A stretch of 64,000 bases of DNA. Source: Pseudomonadota bacterium (GTDB taxonomy: Bacteria; Pseudomonadota; Alphaproteobacteria; Dongiales; Dongiaceae). The stretch lies in the NCBI GenBank assembly GCA_016183985.1, contig JACPDN010000006.1, positions 1,488,001-1,552,000 on the forward strand. Reading direction: 5' to 3'. The notes under the pieces are model-generated. The model saw only the letters and a program-made list of their open reading frames with translations, was not told where the DNA came from and ran no database searches. Below are positions 25,122 to 33,180 of this stretch, in pieces (the first letter of the stretch is position 1; each line of letters starts with the position of its first letter). Both the position numbers and the translations under genes were made by a program.

Positions 25122-26372
25122 TCACTCAAATGTGAAGCTTAGCGGCACGAAGATGTACTCATCTCGCTCAAAGAAAACTGGCGGGAATGAGACACCTCCT
25201 TCGCCGATTGCGCTCTTGAGCGCCGACATCCCGTCGATACGCAACTCGACGGCTCGTTTCATGCCTCCCGGAATGTGCATTTCGCCGACATCTCCATAAC
25301 CGAGAATTCGGGGGTAGCAATAGGTGAGCCCAAGATTGCGGCCGCCGTCGATTTCAAGATCTCGAACAATCGGGTGAGTGGGATCAGATAGTTCGGGGCC
25401 AGCCCAAGGGACGCCGTCCGTGCTCTTCACGGGGAAAATGGGCGACGGAATCAGGTGCCAGTGCTTCGCGTTAGCCTCTCCGCCACCGCCCGCTCGCGTG
25501 GGAAATCCGACGAGCCCCATCTGCTTGTGAAAGTATTGGGTAATTGATACCCCGTTCGAGGATATCGATTGAGCAGGGTCCGATAGAAGCGGGCTGAGTT
25601 CATGTGATGACGCGCCTCGCGGCCGCCAGAATTGAGGCTTGTCCTGAGGCCAGATGCTATGGATCCGTGCGAGAACTTTTGGCTCTCGATCGATCTTGAA
25701 TCGCGCAATACCCCTGCAGCCAAGGCTACCTAGAAAGACGTCGTTTAGAAACTCTCTGTTCCACAGATGGCTGGCGATTTCCGCTTTCGATGGAAGCCCC
25801 TGAGGCGTCATGAAGAAGCGTGAGGGATTCACGAGATTCTCGGCCGCGGTCGGCTGAAATTCCATCCACTCCTTTTTGGAAGCCGCTTCGACGGTCGCCC
25901 CAAGAAAAGTCAGTTTGGAGTTGGGGCTCTCAAATGCATCCTCCGTGAAATAGCCAACGCCAAATGACAGGTCATTCTTATTGTCAAAAAGAACGGCACC
26001 GGGCAGAAAGTCTTGCGGAATGCGTCCATTGGCGGTTGTTGCACCGTTACAGATGTTTGGAAAGAGCTGCATGACTGCTCCCCCAGCTTTCGTCGGTTTT
26101 GCAAACACCACCGGATCGCGAAAAGCATCGTAAGAGGTGCTATTGTCCCCGTACCTGGTCACCGTGACCGAACAGCCAACGACGATGTTAAAAACCACGC
26201 TTTCGCCGGCTGTCACATAGCTGGCTTTCAGCCGATAGAATCTGCTGCTCTTTTCCGCCGATTCTCGTAGATCGGTGAGGCGCATCCAATAATTTGCATA
26301 ATAGCCAGTAGCGGTAAGGCAGAGAATTGCTGCTACGAGCCAAACCAATCGCATTCGCGCGTTGGAAGTCAT
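25122..26372 (-). CDS. Orphan membrane-anchored protein of unknown function
   Basis: A 416-residue protein with a single N-terminal membrane segment (residues 8-26, RLVWLVAAILCLTATGYYA) that would place the rest in the periplasm or leave it as an uncleaved signal anchor. The soluble part has scattered Cys (VVGCSV, FPNICNG, SLGCRG, LTYCYP) that could form disulphides, and aromatic-rich strands toward the C-terminus. No domain is recognised. Its DNA is visibly more AT-rich than its neighbours, suggesting recent transfer. It has no obvious partner: LysR lies downstream (convergent) and vapC is 60 bp further along on the same strand. Confidence 0.65.
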   Translation of the reverse strand: MTSNARMRLVWLVAAILCLTATGYYANYWMRLTDLRESAEKSSRFYRLKASYVTAGESVVFNIVVGCSVTVTRYGDNSTSYDAFRDPVVFAKPTKAGGAVMQLFPNICNGATTANGRIPQDFLPGAVLFDNKNDLSFGVGYFTEDAFESPNSKLTFLGATVEAASKKEWMEFQPTAAENLVNPSRFFMTPQGLPSKAEIASHLWNREFLNDVFLGSLGCRGIARFKIDREPKVLARIHSIWPQDKPQFWRPRGASSHELSPLLSDPAQSISSNGVSITQYFHKQMGLVGFPTRAGGGGEANAKHWHLIPSPIFPVKSTDGVPWAGPELSDPTHPIVRDLEIDGGRNLGLTYCYPRILGYGDVGEMHIPGGMKRAVELRIDGMSALKSAIGEGGVSFPPVFFERDEYIFVPLSFTFE

Positions 26373-26431
26373 CCGCTCCGCCTAGCCTCCTGTTCTTTGA
26401 TACACCCGCCCGATATCGCACCGGTCGTCCT

Positions 26432-26863
26432 TCACGACAATCCGCCTCTTACCGGATTCAGTATCTCGATCCCTGCGAAATCCTTTTCATTATCCGTCAC
26501 GAGCGTGCAGTCATTGGCCTCGGCGATGGCGGCGATCATCATGTCGAGGGCGCTGCGGGGTTTGCCTTTGGTTTGGCCGGCGGCCATCAGGCGGCCCCAG
26601 ATGAGGGCGGCGGGTTCGTCGAAGGGGAGGATGCGGCCGGCGAAGAGGGCTTGCGGGCCCTGGCCGCCGCTGAACCATTTTTCCAATGCGTCGCGCCGTT
26701 TGCCGGCGGGTTTTTCCAATACGCCACGGCAGATTTCGGCAATGGTGAGGGCCGAGATGTAAAGTTCCCGGTCCTCGCGTTCCGCCATCCAGGCAACGAG
26801 GGTTGGCGATGGCGCGGGCTTCACCAGATTGCTGATGATGTTGGTGTCGAGCAGATAGCGCAT
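26432..26863 (-). CDS. VapC-type PIN-domain ribonuclease toxin
   Basis: A 143-residue PIN-domain protein. The conserved acidic residues are Asp6 in LLDTNIIS, Glu43 in TIAEICRG, Asp near 106 in SALDMMIAAIA and Asp near 124 in LVTDNEKDF, forming the metal site that cleaves RNA (tRNA or rRNA in studied cases). The start overlaps the antitoxin stop, the usual toxin-antitoxin order with coupled translation. The family resembles the FitB/VapC group. Confidence 0.9.
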   Translation of the reverse strand: MRYLLDTNIISNLVKPAPSPTLVAWMAEREDRELYISALTIAEICRGVLEKPAGKRRDALEKWFSGGQGPQALFAGRILPFDEPAALIWGRLMAAGQTKGKPRSALDMMIAAIAEANDCTLVTDNEKDFAGIEILNPVRGGLS

Positions 26864-27162
26864 CAGAGCGAGACTTTACGACCTGGCGCGCGCGGGCGCT
26901 TGAGATCGAGATCGGCACCGACCAAGGGCGAGCGGCGCAGCGCTTCGAGGATGGCACCGCGCGTGGGCGATGTGCCCGTCATGGAACTCTGCACGGTCTT
27001 GCGCAGATGTGCTGCTTCCTTCCCGCCCTCCGCCAGGCGCTTTGCCAGAGCGCGAATGAGGTCGCGATCGGCATCGCGGCCGACCACCTCGAAACGAGCG
27101 AGGCCTTTTTCGGTGAGGCGGTTGCGATAGGTTTCGACGGCTTTCTTTTGCGAGGATGTCAT
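26863..27162 (-). CDS. Antitoxin partner of VapC-type toxin
   Basis: A 99-residue, charged protein starting MTSSQKKAVETYRNRLTEKG. It has no clear ribbon-helix-helix or AbrB fold by eye. The helical centre RDLIRALAKRLAEGG could bind DNA, and the C-terminal basic segment LDLKRPRAPGRKVSL could wrap the toxin. The stop overlaps the vapC start codon. ATG 27162 is chosen over an open frame extending to 27393, because the upstream part is repeat-derived. An inverted repeat 15 bp upstream is the likely autoregulatory operator. Confidence 0.8.
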   Translation of the reverse strand: MTSSQKKAVETYRNRLTEKGLARFEVVGRDADRDLIRALAKRLAEGGKEAAHLRKTVQSSMTGTSPTRGAILEALRRSPLVGADLDLKRPRAPGRKVSL

Positions 27163-27176
27163 GGCATTACGCTCCC

Positions 27177-27202
27177 TATGCCCGGTAATATAGCCGGGCA
27201 TA
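27177..27202. promoter_or_regulatory. Inverted repeat upstream of antitoxin gene (candidate TA operator)
   Basis: TATGCCCGG (27177-27185) and CCGGGCATA (27194-27202) form a perfect 9-bp inverted repeat around an AT-rich 8-bp centre, 15 bp before the antitoxin start. TA operons are typically repressed by the toxin-antitoxin complex at such sites. Confidence 0.6.
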
Positions 27203-27300
27203 AGGCAGTTGCCAAGACGGGATAGACCCGTCACTTGGGCAGCCCCCCCTTGAAGGGAGAGGGGATGGAGCGTGTACAGGTGGGACCCGTCACTTGGCGC

Positions 27301-27335
27301 CCCCCTCCCGGCCTCCCCCCTGAAGGTGGGAGGAG
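27301..27335. repeat. Copy of the CCTCCC...GGGAGG repeat
   Basis: Matches the left arm of the element at 23908 (CCCTCCCGxCCTCCCCCCTG followed by AAGGTGGGAGGAG). It folds into a hairpin and lies in the 331-bp gap between the antitoxin and the cysteine-synthase-like gene; a second repeat (27363) fills much of the rest of this gap. Confidence 0.7.
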
Positions 27336-27362
27336 ATGGGAGCGATGTTGGTGGTTCATTCT

Positions 27363-27455
27363 CGTCATCCCCGGGCTTGGCCCGGGGATCCACGACTTAC
27401 TTTCATTCCGGCAGATGCAAACTCGTGGATGCCCGGGCCAAGCCCGGGCATGACG
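27363..27455. repeat. Dispersed palindromic element, copy B
   Basis: CGTCATCCCCGGGCTTGG and CCCGGGGATCCACGA in the left arm, TCGTGGATGCCCGGGCC and GCCCGGGCATGACG in the right. Relative to copy A the two arms are exchanged and the core has CACGA/TCGTG instead of CAGTCC. Confidence 0.85.
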
Positions 27456-27493
27456 GTGACAACAATGGCGGGATGCGGTGGAAGGCCTGGGGC

Positions 27494-28414
27494 TCAGTGC
27501 TTGCTCAAATACTTCGCTCCACTATCGCACATCACCGTGACGATCTCTGCGCCGGCACCTAAGCGCTCAGCCACGCGGAGCGCTGCCACGACATTGGCGC
27601 CGGTGGAGGGGCCGGGGAGCAAGCCTTCTTCTCTTGCGAGCCTTGCGGCCATGGCCTTGGCGTCGGCTGTGGTGACGCATTCGATGCTATCGGCGATCCC
27701 CGCCTGCCACAGCGGGGTGATGTAGCCGGCGCCGATGCCGTCGATTCTGTGGGCGCCGGTGGCGCCACCGGAGAGGACGGCGCTTTCCGCCGGTTCGACG
27801 GCGATGATCTGGATGTCGGGTTTGAGTGCGCGGAGACGCGTGCTCAAGCCCCTTATACTGGCGGCGGTGCCGACGGCTTGCACCAGGGCGTCGATGCGGC
27901 CATTCGTCTGCGCCCAGATCTCGTCGGCCATTTTCGTGTAGGCGCTGAGCTGGTCGTGGTTTTCCATCTGGTGGGTGAGGTAGCCGCCGGTCGCACCGGC
28001 GATCTCATGCGCGCGGGCGATCATCGCCTTGACGAGTGCGGCGGTCTGGCGGCCGTTATCGCTTTTGAGCACGGTCAGTTCGGCGCCCAGCGCCCGCATG
28101 TGGGCGAGCTTGTCGGGGGCGAAGGCGTCGGCGGTGACGATGTGGCATTTGTAGCGCTTCACCGCGCAAACGAGGGCCAGCGAGATGCCGGTGGAGCCGC
28201 CGGTATATTCGATGACGGTGCCGCCGGGCTTCAGCGCCCCACGCGCTTCGGCCGCTTCGATCATGGCAAGGGCCATGCGGTCCTTCATGCTGCCGGTCGG
28301 GTTCTCAGATTCGAGTTTCAGGGAGATGCGGGCGCCGCTGGGGATCGCGTTGAGGGGCAGCAGGCGGGTGCTGCCGATATGGTCGAGGATGTTGGGCATG
28401 GGGAGAGTCCTCAC
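27494..28414 (-). CDS. Cysteine-synthase-like PLP enzyme
   Basis: A 306-residue fold-type II PLP enzyme. The PLP Lys is in NPTGSMKDRMA (near 44), the phosphate-binding or substrate loop is YTGGSTGISLA (CysK has TSGNTG), and a GIGAGY motif occurs near 227. This fits the CysK/CysM/cystathionine-beta-synthase group, which carries out beta-replacement on O-acetylserine or related substrates. The altered TGGST loop suggests a substrate other than the classic CysK one. The start may be 28414 or 28399 (MPNILDHIG). Dispersed repeats flank it on both sides. Confidence 0.85.
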   Translation of the reverse strand: MRTLPMPNILDHIGSTRLLPLNAIPSGARISLKLESENPTGSMKDRMALAMIEAAEARGALKPGGTVIEYTGGSTGISLALVCAVKRYKCHIVTADAFAPDKLAHMRALGAELTVLKSDNGRQTAALVKAMIARAHEIAGATGGYLTHQMENHDQLSAYTKMADEIWAQTNGRIDALVQAVGTAASIRGLSTRLRALKPDIQIIAVEPAESAVLSGGATGAHRIDGIGAGYITPLWQAGIADSIECVTTADAKAMAARLAREEGLLPGPSTGANVVAALRVAERLGAGAEIVTVMCDSGAKYLSKH

Positions 28415-28425
28415 ATGTTCTCATT

Positions 28426-28529
28426 CGTCATGCCCGGACCCAGCGTTGACCCCTTCTGGCCGGGCATCCACGAATTGCTTTCAGTTGCGCACAAACTCGT
28501 GGATCCCCGGGCCAAGCCCGGGGATGACG
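28426..28529. repeat. Dispersed palindromic element, copy C
   Basis: Starts CGTCATGCCCGGA and ends CCCGGGGATGACG, with the ATCCACGA/ACTCGTGGAT core as in copy B. The left arm is longer, containing GACCCAGCGTTGACCCCTTC, so it is a divergent copy. It lies between the cysteine-synthase-like and MarR genes. Confidence 0.8.
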
Positions 28530-28669
28530 CGAATGAACGGGAGAGAATTAGCGCAGGTGCGGAAAGAGGGGCGGTCCGAAATCCGGACCGCCTCACCCGG
28601 GCATTCTTGCCGGGGGCGCTTTCGCGGATGGCGGCCGGACCCAATTGCGGGGGAGTGGGGCCTGCCGTT

Positions 28670-29188
28670 TTATTTCTGGTCGCGTGCCGCGCGGAGCAGG
28701 TTGTCACGCAAGGTGGCGATCGCCTTCTGCACTTTCCTGAACTCCTCAGGGGGGAGGCCCGATTCCTTCACCAGATTCATCGGCAGCGCTTTTTCGCGCA
28801 AGGCCCTGCCGGCATCGGTGAGGCTCACCACCACCTGGCGCTCATCGGCGGGATCGCGCTGGCGCGTGAGATAGCCGAGGCCTTCGAGCTTCTTGAGGAT
28901 GGGCGTCAGCGTATTGGATTCGAGGAACAGCTTTTCGCCAAGGCCGCTCACCGTCTGGCGGTCGTTCTCCCAGAGCGCCACGATGGCGATGTATTGCGTG
29001 TAGGTGAGGCCGAGCTCCTCAAGGATCGGCTTATAGGCCTTGCCGTAAGCGAGGTTCGCCGAATAGATCGCAAAGCACAGGAAGTCCGCCAATCTTGGAT
29101 CACCGGGGCGCGGATCACTGGGGCGCGGATCGCCGGGCGGGTTCTTGGTGGCGGCGTTTTCCTTGGCGCGCATGGTCCTTGTCCTCAT
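28670..29188 (-). CDS. OhrR-like MarR-family redox regulator
   Basis: A 172-residue MarR protein of the OhrR branch. Residues 36-60 read LCFAIYSANLAYGKAYKPIL, then GLTYTQYIAIVALWE; the Cys of LCFA is the peroxide-sensing residue of OhrR. The winged helix is TVSGLGEKLFLESNTLTPIL with wing DPADERQVVVSL. The N-terminus carries a three-fold DPR repeat encoded by a 15-bp tandem repeat. ATG 29188 or 29173 is the start. It is divergent from a DipZ-like thioredoxin gene rather than from ohr, with CGATTAAATCG-type sites between. Confidence 0.85.
   Translation of the reverse strand: MRTRTMRAKENAATKNPPGDPRPSDPRPGDPRLADFLCFAIYSANLAYGKAYKPILEELGLTYTQYIAIVALWENDRQTVSGLGEKLFLESNTLTPILKKLEGLGYLTRQRDPADERQVVVSLTDAGRALREKALPMNLVKESGLPPEEFRKVQKAIATLRDNLLRAARDQK
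29097..29141. repeat. 15-bp tandem repeat in MarR gene
   Basis: Three imperfect 15-bp units (GGATCACCGGGGCGC, GGATCACTGGGGCGC, GGATCGCCGGGCGGG) encode the repeated DPRxx near the N-terminus of the OhrR-like regulator, outside its folded domain. Probably a slippage product. Confidence 0.7.
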
Positions 29189-29220
29189 TTCTGCCTCTTT
29201 CCCTTAATATATATCGCATA

Positions 29221-29287
29221 CGATTAAATCGGAAGACCTTGACAGGGGTTGGCGTGCATCTTATTTAAATCTCATCCGATCTAATCG
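29221..29287. promoter_or_regulatory. Divergent promoter with two CGAT-AATCG operators
   Basis: CGATTAAATCG (29221-29231) is a perfect 5-1-5 inverted repeat, and CGATCTAATCG (29277-29287) differs by one base. Between them is a sigma-70-like promoter for the plus-strand thioredoxin gene: TTGACA at 29239-29244, 17-bp spacer, TATTTA at 29262-29267. The two sites flank the promoter as expected for an OhrR/MarR repressor. Confidence 0.65.
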
Positions 29288-29308
29288 AATACGAATGCAA
29301 AAGGCAAT

Positions 29309-30436
29309 ATGAGGGTGACGATGAAGCGCCTCGATCTCAGATATCTGGCGGGTGTCGCGGCGGTCGCGGCCGGCGCCGCTTTAGCCGTCAATCTGATGGA
29401 CGGAAACCCAGGGCGTTTTTCGCTGCCCAATGCCATCGCCAGCACGGATGTGGCAACACTTTCGCCGCAGCTCAAGGCCCTGGTTGAGACGACGCAATGG
29501 CTCAACACGCCGCCGCTGACCGCAGCGGATCTGCGCGGCAAGGTCGTGCTGGTCAATTTCTGGACCTATTCCTGCATCAATTGCGTGCGCACCCTGCCTT
29601 ACCTGCGTGCCTGGGCGCAGAAGTATCGCGACCAGGGGCTGGTCGTGGTGAGCGTGCACACGCCGGAATTCGCCTTCGAGAAGATCCCGGACAATGTCGT
29701 GCGGGCGCTGCACCAGCTCGACGTGCCCTACCCCGTGGCACAGGACAATGATTTCCGCTTGTGGCATGCCTTCGGCAATCGCGGCTGGCCAGCCTTCTAT
29801 TTCATCGGCGCCGATGGCGAAATCGCGCATGCGCAGCTCGGCGAGGGCGATTGGGAAGGAACGGAAGAGCGGATACAGGATCTGCTGAAAGAAGCCGGCA
29901 GCATGAAGACGCCCGAGCCGATCGGCCCGATCGCCGGCAGCGGCGCGCAGGCGGCGCCCGATCTCGCGGCCCTCGGCTCGGGCGAGACCTATATCGGTTA
30001 TGGCCAGGCGAGCGGCTTTGCCTCACCCCAAAGCATCGCCGGCGACAAGGCGCGCAGCTATACCCTCCCCGACAAATCCTGGCTTAGTGGATGGGGGCTC
30101 AACGAATGGGGCCTTGGCGGCGATTGGATCGTGGGTCGGGAATTCGCCACCACGTCAGGCATCAAGAGCAGCATCGGCTACCGTTTCCATGCGCGCGATC
30201 TGCATCTGGTGATGGCGCCGGCATCGCTGGATCGCCCGATCCGCTTCCGCATCACGCTCGACGGCAAGGCACCGGGGGCCGATCACGGCGCCGACACCGA
30301 TGCGGATGGCTGGGGCATCTTGACGGAAGACCGGCTCTATCAGCTGGTGCGGCAATCGCGTGAGGTGGAGGATCGCACCTTCCGGATCGAGTTCGAGGAA
30401 CCGGGCGCCAAGGCCTATGCCTTCACCTTCGGCTGA
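29309..30436 (+). CDS. Membrane-anchored thioredoxin-like protein (DipZ C-terminal type)
   Basis: A 375-residue protein. An N-terminal hydrophobic segment (YLAGVAAVAAGAALAVNLM) targets it to the periplasmic face. A TlpA/DipZ-like thioredoxin domain follows with the unusual active site YSCINCVRTLPYL (CxxC = CINC) and VVVSVHTPEFAFEKI. A C-terminal beta-rich domain (about 215-375, containing SPQSIAGDKARSYTLPD and DGWGILTEDRLYQLVRQ) is the one found in DipZ and related proteins. It probably reduces disulphides or peroxides. The start is 29309 or 29321. Expression is likely induced by organic peroxides through the divergent OhrR-like regulator. Confidence 0.85.
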   Translation: MRVTMKRLDLRYLAGVAAVAAGAALAVNLMDGNPGRFSLPNAIASTDVATLSPQLKALVETTQWLNTPPLTAADLRGKVVLVNFWTYSCINCVRTLPYLRAWAQKYRDQGLVVVSVHTPEFAFEKIPDNVVRALHQLDVPYPVAQDNDFRLWHAFGNRGWPAFYFIGADGEIAHAQLGEGDWEGTEERIQDLLKEAGSMKTPEPIGPIAGSGAQAAPDLAALGSGETYIGYGQASGFASPQSIAGDKARSYTLPDKSWLSGWGLNEWGLGGDWIVGREFATTSGIKSSIGYRFHARDLHLVMAPASLDRPIRFRITLDGKAPGADHGADTDADGWGILTEDRLYQLVRQSREVEDRTFRIEFEEPGAKAYAFTFG

Positions 30437-30439
30437 TCC

Positions 30440-30826
30440 TCACGCCATCTTCGCGCCGTGCTCCTTCAAGAGTGCGCGCAGGATGGAGCGGTGGCAGCGG
30501 GCTTCGTCTTCACAATAGCAGCCGACGGAAAAATCGGCGTGTTGCGAGAGGGCGGCGAGGAGTTCCAGCGTGCGGTTGGCCGCCGGCTCTTTCATTTCCG
30601 CGCGATAGGCGCGCTCAAAAACCGCCCATTCCTTGGGCGTCTCCGCCTTCAATGCCTTGGTGACGAGATCGGCGCTGGGTGAAAGCTCGGGATACCAGAC
30701 GTCGTACCAATTGTCGGCGGCGAAGCGCGCCTTGGCGACGCCACGCGGCGGGCGCCGCACGGTGCCGATGCGGGTGCCCTCATTTTTAAGGCGCGGTGTG
30801 CCGAGGCGGACGATATGGACGCTCAT
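30440..30826 (-). CDS. DUF488 family protein
   Basis: A 128-residue DUF488 protein: VHIVRLGTPRLKNEGTRIGT, then NWYDVWYPELSPSADLV, and the C-terminal Cys-containing motif VGCYCEDEARCHRSILRALL. DUF488 proteins are small proteins of unknown activity; the CxCxxxxxCHR motif suggests metal or nucleic-acid contact. ATG 30826 begins the conserved MSVHIVRLGTPR; the longer open frame upstream overlaps the HxlR gene and is not protein-like. It lies 8 bp after the HxlR gene on the same strand and is probably co-transcribed. Confidence 0.85.
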   Translation of the reverse strand: MSVHIVRLGTPRLKNEGTRIGTVRRPPRGVAKARFAADNWYDVWYPELSPSADLVTKALKAETPKEWAVFERAYRAEMKEPAANRTLELLAALSQHADFSVGCYCEDEARCHRSILRALLKEHGAKMA

Positions 30827-30834
30827 GGAGAACC

Positions 30835-31503
30835 TCACCGTGACGGGGCCGGCTTGATTCCGGCCAAAAGATAAAGCTGGAACCAGGTCGGGAAGGCGCG
30901 GATCGCGGCCTTGGTTCCTTCGAGGCGCAGGCCGGCGCGTTTGGCTGCGGCAAAGTCGCAATCGCCGCGCCACCAGGCGGCCAGGCCCGAGAGCTTGCCG
31001 CGCACAGCAAGCGCTTCGGGAAATCCCGGATTTTCCCCGCAAGCCGAGACCTCGCCCGATTTCAGCAGCAGGAAGCGCAAGGGTTGGCGGTCAAGGGCAA
31101 AGCGGATCACCATCGGTTCCGTGGGCAGACGCTTCATCTCGACGCGTCGCGCCATATCATGGATGAGCGGGTCGAGATCGATATCTTCCTGCGCCGCCAG
31201 GCGCGACAGCCAGCGCTGGCCCCATTTGCCCAGGGCCGCAATGATTTCGAAGAGTTCATGCCCTGCCGGGGTGAGATCGTATTCGGGACCGTGAGCCCCC
31301 TCGAGGCGCGTCACGGCGCCGACATGGACCAGATCCTGCAGCCGTTCGGAGAGGACCGTGCGTGAGATGCGCGGAATGCCGCGGCGGATATCGTTGAAGC
31401 GACGGCTGCCCATCAAGAGCTCGCGCACGATGAGCAGCGTCCAGCGCCCGCCCAGCACCTCATGCGCCCGTGCGATGGCGCAGAATTGTCCGTAACCGGT
31501 CAT
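30835..31503 (-). CDS. HxlR-family regulator with SCP2-like C-terminal domain
   Basis: A 222-residue regulator. The HxlR winged helix covers residues 7-95 (CAIARAHEVLGGRWTLLIVR, RRFNDIRRGIPRISRTVLSE, EYDLTPAGHELFEII). Residues 110-215 resemble the SCP2 sterol-carrier fold (PTEPMVIRFALDRQPLRFLL and VRGKLSGLAAWWRGDCDF), which may bind a lipophilic ligand. HxlR proteins respond to aldehydes, quinones or disulphide stress. DUF488 follows in the same transcript. Confidence 0.87.
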   Translation of the reverse strand: MTGYGQFCAIARAHEVLGGRWTLLIVRELLMGSRRFNDIRRGIPRISRTVLSERLQDLVHVGAVTRLEGAHGPEYDLTPAGHELFEIIAALGKWGQRWLSRLAAQEDIDLDPLIHDMARRVEMKRLPTEPMVIRFALDRQPLRFLLLKSGEVSACGENPGFPEALAVRGKLSGLAAWWRGDCDFAAAKRAGLRLEGTKAAIRAFPTWFQLYLLAGIKPAPSR

Positions 31504-31615
31504 GGCGCCAGTCTAGCATGGCGGGGCAATTCCGGCGGTACGGAATCCGGACCGGATGACAAGAGGCCCGGGCTTGCGCTATGCGGATAGGGCACAAGCG
31601 CGGAGGCGGTCACCC

Positions 31616-32236
31616 ATGATTCTCATCGGCCAATACGATTCGCCCTTTGTGCGGCGTGTCGGCATCGCCCTCACCCTTTACGGGCTTGCCTTCGAGCACC
31701 GGCCTTGGTCGGCCTTTGGCGATGCCGAGAAAATTGGCAGCCATAACCCGCTGATCCGCGTGCCGACGCTGGTGCTGGATGACGGGGAGGCGCTGGTCGA
31801 CAGCCATATCATCCTCGATTATCTCGACAGCCTCGTGCCGGCGGAAGATGCCCTCTTCCCGCGCGCCGAGCCGGCACGGCACCGGGCGCTGAAGATTGCC
31901 GCCCTCGCCTGTGGCCTCGGGGACAAGGCCGTCAGCCTCTTCTATGAAAAGCGGCTGCATGATGTGGCCTCCGATGTCTGGGTGGCACGCTGCCGCGCGC
32001 AGATCGGCGCCGTGCTCGATGTGCTGGAGCGTGAGCGGCCGCCCAGTGCCTATTGGTTCGGTGCCGCCATCGGCCATGCGGATATCGCCATTGCTGCCGT
32101 GCTGCGCTTCGTCATTGAGGCACATCCGGGGCTTGTCGACATGAACGCCTATCCGGCCCTTAAAGCCCATGCCGCGCGATGCGAGGCAATGCCGGTCTTT
32201 CAGGCCATCCAGCAGCCTTTCATCGCGCCGGCCTGA
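31616..32236 (+). CDS. Glutathione S-transferase family protein
   Basis: A 206-residue GST. The thioredoxin-like N-domain shows ILIGQYDSPFVRRVGIALTL (Ser or neighbouring residue as the activating position), RVPTLVLDDGEALVDSHIIL (cis-Pro and the SNAIL-like DSH glutathione-contact), followed by the all-helical domain with HADIAIAAVLRFVIE. The substrate is unknown. ATG 31616 starts right at the first beta strand; the frame stays open another 60 bp upstream. Confidence 0.88.
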   Translation: MILIGQYDSPFVRRVGIALTLYGLAFEHRPWSAFGDAEKIGSHNPLIRVPTLVLDDGEALVDSHIILDYLDSLVPAEDALFPRAEPARHRALKIAALACGLGDKAVSLFYEKRLHDVASDVWVARCRAQIGAVLDVLERERPPSAYWFGAAIGHADIAIAAVLRFVIEAHPGLVDMNAYPALKAHAARCEAMPVFQAIQQPFIAPA

Positions 32237-32251
32237 CGCCCAAGGCTAACG

Positions 32252-32755
32252 ATGGGGACGCTCTATTTCGCCCTGCAACCGGATGCCGATGCCGCCGAGC
32301 AGATCGCCGATCTCGCCGAACGGATCGCCTTTGAATACGATCTTGCGCCACCGCAACCCACCGATCGGCTGCATCTCTCGCTGGCCGGCATGGGGCCGTT
32401 CAGCACGACCCACCTCACTCGGGCGATCGAGATCGGGTCCAGCATCTGGGCGCCGGCCGTCGAGGTGACGCTGGGTGGGATTGCGCGGTTCGGCGGCGAT
32501 CCGGCACCGCTGGTGCTCGCCGTGCAGGAGCCCGAGGCGCTGCAGACTCTCTATGCCAAGTTTTACCAGGCGATGGGTGTCACGCCGCCGATATCGCCCG
32601 CGCTCTTCCTGCCGCATATCACCCTGCTCTATGACAACGCTGCGCCGGAACATTTGGCGCTTGAGGCGCCCATTCACTGGAACGCGCAGGAGTTCGTGCT
32701 GATTCATAGCGATGGCGGCCATGAAATCGTCGCCCGCTGGCCTTTGCGAGGATAA
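32252..32755 (+). CDS. 2H-phosphoesterase (2'-5' RNA ligase-like)
   Basis: A 167-residue protein. The two 2H motifs are DRLHLSLAGM (HLSL, near 48) and LPHITLLYDN (HITL, near 127), separated by about 78 residues, as in LigT/ThpR proteins that hydrolyse 2',3'-cyclic phosphates. The N-terminal MGTLYFALQPDADAAEQIAD is also typical. It starts 16 bp after the GST stop and may share its transcript. Confidence 0.87.
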   Translation: MGTLYFALQPDADAAEQIADLAERIAFEYDLAPPQPTDRLHLSLAGMGPFSTTHLTRAIEIGSSIWAPAVEVTLGGIARFGGDPAPLVLAVQEPEALQTLYAKFYQAMGVTPPISPALFLPHITLLYDNAAPEHLALEAPIHWNAQEFVLIHSDGGHEIVARWPLRG

Positions 32756-32828
32756 GGGCTGGGGGGTAATTCCGTCGGCACGCAAAATACTTTAGAACCC
32801 AGTCAGAGCGGCATCAGCGAGGTCGGAC

Positions 32829-33176
32829 GTGAGCATCACCATCTATGGCATCAAGAATTGCGACACGATGAAGAAGGCACGAGTCTGGCTGGACGCGAAG
32901 GGCGTCGCCTATCGCTTTCACGACTATAAGGTAGCGGGCATCGATAAGGCGCATCTTGCCGCCTGGTGCGGAAAGCTTGGCTGGGAGAAGGTGCTCAACC
33001 GTGCCGGTACCACCTTCCGCGCGCTGGCCGATGCCGAGAAGGCGAACCTCACCGAGGCCAAGGCGATTGCCTTGATGCAGAAGCAGCCCGCCATGATCAA
33101 GCGGCCGATCCTCGATACGGGCAAGACGCTGCTGGCCGGCTTCAAGCCCGAGGAATATGCGGCGGTGCTGAAATAG
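32829..33176 (+). CDS. ArsC/Spx-family reductase-like protein (YffB type)
   Basis: A 115-residue thioredoxin-fold protein. The active region is IYGIKNCDTMKKARVWLD (Cys near 11, CDTM instead of CxxC), then KRPILDTGKTLLAGFKPEEY, which matches YffB-type members of the ArsC family. YffB uses glutathione, but its substrate is unknown, and true arsenate reductases have a different surrounding sequence. The start is GTG 32829. Confidence 0.88.
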   Translation: MSITIYGIKNCDTMKKARVWLDAKGVAYRFHDYKVAGIDKAHLAAWCGKLGWEKVLNRAGTTFRALADAEKANLTEAKAIALMQKQPAMIKRPILDTGKTLLAGFKPEEYAAVLK

Positions 33177-33180
33177 CGCC

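Noticed and set aside
27749-29227. A 492-codon plus-strand frame across the cysteine-synthase-like and MarR genes.
   Set aside because: It passes through two well-supported minus-strand genes and a palindromic repeat, with no recognisable domain.
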